64,000 bases of DNA, from assembly GCF_009763805.1 (NCBI RefSeq), contig NZ_CP046804.1, forward strand, positions 248,001 through 312,000, given 5' to 3'. The notes under the pieces are model-generated. The model worked only from the letters and a program-made list of their open reading frames with translations, had not been told where the DNA came from and made no database searches. The stretch's first letter is position 1. Each line of letters opens with the position of its first letter. The stretch is from Vibrio cidicii. GTDB taxonomy: Bacteria; Pseudomonadota; Gammaproteobacteria; Enterobacterales; Vibrionaceae. Positions 61,502 to 64,000 of this stretch are shown one piece after another. Both the position numbers and the translations under genes were made by a program.

Positions 61502-62639
61502 CTAATTTTGCTCGTATTGTCCGTTAACAACCGTCGCTTTAACCTTGAAGTCTCTATCAAAAATCGCCAAGTTAGCGATCATGCCTTTCTTAATACGACC
61601 TAGGCGATCATCTACACCAATTGCTTTTGCTGGATAGAGGGTTGCCATGCGCAGAGCTTCATCTAAAGCGATTCCAACGTGTTCAACCGTATTTTGTACC
61701 GCTTCGATCATGGTTAAAGCTGAACCGCCGAGTGTGCCATTTTCATCAACACACTTACCATCTCGGTAATATACTTTCTTGCCGACAAAAATAAAGTAAT
61801 CCATGTCAGCGCCTGCTGGAGCTGTGGCATCGGTCACTAATACTAGTTTTTCCCCTTTGATCTTGTGCGCAATTCGAATGTTGGCGTAATCGACGTGAAA
61901 GCCATCTGCGATGATACCGGCATATACCTCTGGAGTGTCGTAGATTGCGCCAACTACACCGGGTTTCTCGTCCGACCATCGGGGTCATGGCATTGAATAA
62001 GTGGGTGGCGAAGGTTATTCCAGCTTCAAAGCCCTTGCGTGCTTCTGTGTAAGTGGCATTGGTGTGGCCAATTGACACTACGATTCCCGCTTGGGTCAGC
62101 TTTTCGATGTGCTCAGGATCGTTGAGTTCTGGCGCTAGAGTGACTTTGGCGACAATGTCGGCATTCGCACAGATAAAGTCGATCATCTCGTTGTCAGAAT
62201 TGCGAATGTAATCGACGCTATGGATGCCCTTTTTCATGACATTCAGATAAGGTCCTTCAAGGTGCAAACCCAGCGATTGATTCTGATACTGAGCGTGATA
62301 GTCGCGAGCTGCCGTAATTGCAGCACGCATGTCCGCATCAGAAGAGGTGATTAGAGTGGGTAGGAAGCTGGTGCAGCCAGATTTCAGATTGGCTTTATGC
62401 ATAATTTGCATAGTGTCTGCTGTGATTTCATCATTGAGCATCACACCACCGCAGCCGTTTAACTGCAGATCGATAAAACCCGGACTGACGTTTGCACCTG
62501 CGAGATCTTTCTGTTCGATCTCTTGCGGCAAATCACTGGTGGGTAATACAGCTTTGATTAAACCGTTGTCGATGATGAGTGCATGTTCAGACAGAACATC
62601 ACTTCCTGTATAAATTTTACAGTTAGTTAGCGCATACAT
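61502..62639 (-). CDS. nagA: N-acetylglucosamine-6-phosphate deacetylase NagA (one-base frameshift)
   Basis: Removes acetate from GlcNAc-6-phosphate. Metal ligands appear in HLEGPYLN and [20 protein letters not shown] leads to the break. One extra T in the plus-strand GGGTTTCTCG (61964-61966) shifts the frame; removing it reads [20 protein letters not shown] and gives 378 residues. The C-terminal part ([14 protein letters not shown]) is in the other frame. Upstream of nagC and divergent from nagE. Confidence 0.95.
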
Positions 62640-63000
62640 GGTCAGCTAATCCTTATCAAATTGAGATTGAAATTCGGTCACTACTGGCATCTTTTTTTAG
62701 GTTTACATCGATAATCAGAGACTTACTTTGTATCGCTGAATTAGCCAGTAATGTTGCAACAGCAAGCTGGTCTCGAGCAAATGGGCAAAGTGATAACGGG
62801 CGATAAAGCTAGGATGTGCATGGTTATGGTGGTTGTTTTTCTACACGAAGTTACTATTTATATCTAGTCACTTATCCTGTTTGAATCCGTTGGTTTCACG
62901 TGAGACGCAGCAGAATTTTACCGCGTAATTGCCATTTTTTTGAATGATAAAATAAGTTTTATGATCTCGCTAGCAAAATCCTTTTTTTGGGGCGAAAACT

Positions 63001-63016
63001 GGTGATTATGATCACA
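63001..63016 (+). promoter_or_regulatory. Probable CRP site of nagE
   Basis: GGTGA-N6-TCACA, close to the consensus TGTGA-N6-TCACA, 115 bases before the nagE start. Confidence 0.65.
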
Positions 63017-63028
63017 AACAATGAGGTT

Positions 63029-63050
63029 TTAATTTGCGGAGCAAAATTAA
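63029..63050. promoter_or_regulatory. Probable NagC operator
   Basis: Dyad of TTAATTTGC and GCAAAATTAA, AT-rich arms with a GC core, like known NagC boxes. It lies between nagA and nagE. Confidence 0.65.
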
Positions 63051-63131
63051 TATCATAAACTGAACAGGACTAAATTGGACGACTAAAAAAAGTTGACCGA
63101 AAAAATGAAAATCCTATAGGGGGAACTTAAG

Positions 63132-64000
63132 GTGAATATTCTTGGATACTTTCAAAAAGTAGGCAAGGCGTTGATGGTACCTGTTGCCACATTGCCAGCC
63201 GCTGCAATATTAATGGGTATAGGTTACTGGTTAGACCCAACGGGTTGGGGCGCAAACAGTGCTGTTGCTGCATTTATGATCAAAGCTGGTGCCGCGATCA
63301 TCGATAACATGTCGGTGCTTTTTGCAATCGGTGTTGCTTATGGTATGTCAAAAGATAAAGACGGCGCTGCTGCACTGGCAGGTTTTGTCGGTTATACCGT
63401 TATTACCACTCTTCTCAGCCCTGGTTCTGTTGAAGCGATCGGCCTGGTAGCCGTTGATGACCCAGAAACTAAACTGGCTTTTGCTAAAGTAGGTAACCAG
63501 TTTATCGGTATTCTTTCTGGTATTGTTGCGGCAGAACTTTACAACCGTTACTACCAAGTCGAACTGCCTAAAGCATTGGCCTTCTTCTCAGGCAAGCGCT
63601 TAGTCCCAATCTTGACCTCTTTTGCAGGTATTCTACTTTCTTTCGTTCTAATGTACCTATGGCCAGTGATTTTCTCCGGTCTGATCCACTTTGGTGAAAG
63701 CATCACAGGTTTAGGTGAGGTGGGTTCTGGTCTGTATGGCTTCTTCAACCGTCTATTGATCCCAGTTGGTCTTCACCACGCACTGAACTCGGTATTCTGG
63801 TTCGATATGGCAGGCATCAATGACTTAGGCAACTGGTGGACACCAAACGCAATTGAAAAAGGTGTTGGTGTTGTCGGCGAAACAGGTCGCTACATGGCTG
63901 GCTTCTTCCCTGTGATGATGTTCGGTTTGCCTGGTGCTGCTCTAGCTATGTACCATACAGCGAAACCAGAAAATAAAGCGAAAGTTGCTTCTATCATGAT
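63132..64000 (+). CDS. nagE: N-acetylglucosamine-specific PTS permease EIICBA (NagE), 3' cut by the window
   Basis: Starts with GTG at 63132 behind AGGGGG (about 63117-63122). The visible 289 codons form the membrane EIIC domain: MNILGYFQKVGKALMVPVAT, LMGIGYWLDPTGWG, PVGLHHALNSVFWFDMAG. It imports and phosphorylates GlcNAc with phosphate from HPr (ptsH at 32 kb); the EIIB and EIIA parts would follow beyond the window. Divergent from nagAC with a shared operator region. Confidence 0.95.
   Translation, partial: MNILGYFQKVGKALMVPVATLPAAAILMGIGYWLDPTGWGANSAVAAFMIKAGAAIIDNMSVLFAIGVAYGMSKDKDGAAALAGFVGYTVITTLLSPGSVEAIGLVAVDDPETKLAFAKVGNQFIGILSGIVAAELYNRYYQVELPKALAFFSGKRLVPILTSFAGILLSFVLMYLWPVIFSGLIHFGESITGLGEVGSGLYGFFNRLLIPVGLHHALNSVFWFDMAGINDLGNWWTPNAIEKGVGVVGETGRYMAGFFPVMMFGLPGAALAMYHTAKPENKAKVASIM

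Larger units (their letters stand above)
62640..63131. other. 492-base divergent regulatory region between nagA and nagE
   Basis: No gene. Carries a CRP site at 63001, a probable NagC operator at 63029 and an imperfect dyad near 62945-62965 (TGATAAAA / TTTTATGA). This fits NagC-mediated looping across divergent genes, as known in E. coli. Confidence 0.7.

Overview
The window is chromosomal DNA of a Vibrio species. The polar-flagellum cluster (flgT/flgOP, flgNMA, cheVR, flgB to flgL, three tandem flagellins), toxRS divergent from htpG, the ligA-chitoporin junction and the nagE/nagAC locus together are a Vibrionaceae signature. The flaC-flaD-flaE flagellin trio directly after flgL resembles the V. 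parahaemolyticus/V. vulnificus arrangement more than the two-gene V. cholerae one. V. vulnificus is my best guess but is not proven by the sequence.

Layout: 1-5.5 kb holds the end of a GH20 chitobiase gene and, on the minus strand, a copper locus (DUF411 protein, CopA ATPase) with a CueR-type promoter. 5.5-7.8 kb holds gltX, a small AP2-like gene and tRNA-Arg(CCU). 7.8-29.6 kb is the flagellar and chemotaxis block, with recognisable sigma-54 promoters (flgB, flgF, flgK, probably flaC) and sigma-28 promoters (flgM, flaD). 29.6-37.7 kb holds crr-ptsI-ptsH, cysK, cysZ, zipA and ligA. 38-47.5 kb holds a chitoporin-like porin, a YccT-like protein, the nfeD-qmcA / cnoX / ybbO group, yfcH, a DUF1538-DUF1538-PII-CBS operon and yfcE. 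47.5-58.4 kb holds a SelW-like protein with a TSUP permease, toxRS, htpG (sigma-32 promoter), adk, hemH, a POT peptide transporter, rfaH and asnB. 58.6-64 kb holds a CPA2 antiporter, nagC, nagA and the start of nagE.

Functional themes: chitin use (chitobiase, chitoporin, NagE uptake, NagA deacetylase, NagC repressor) sits with the general PTS proteins that drive it, and the flagellar block covers the later tiers of the motility cascade.

The most unusual observation is a pattern of broken reading frames. Eleven genes (gltX, flgA, cheR, flgE, flgG, flaD, yfcH, a TSUP permease, toxR, a POT transporter, nagA) are each put out of frame by one extra base, and in every case the extra base lies in a GTTTC/GAAAC pentamer that would read GTTC/GAAC if corrected. 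Several of these genes are essential or highly conserved, so true mutation is unlikely. A motif-specific base-calling error is the simplest reading. GAAC/GTTC is also the known phosphorothioate (Dnd) modification motif, so a modified-DNA signal is a testable explanation. All eleven are annotated here as single genes with the frame corrected.
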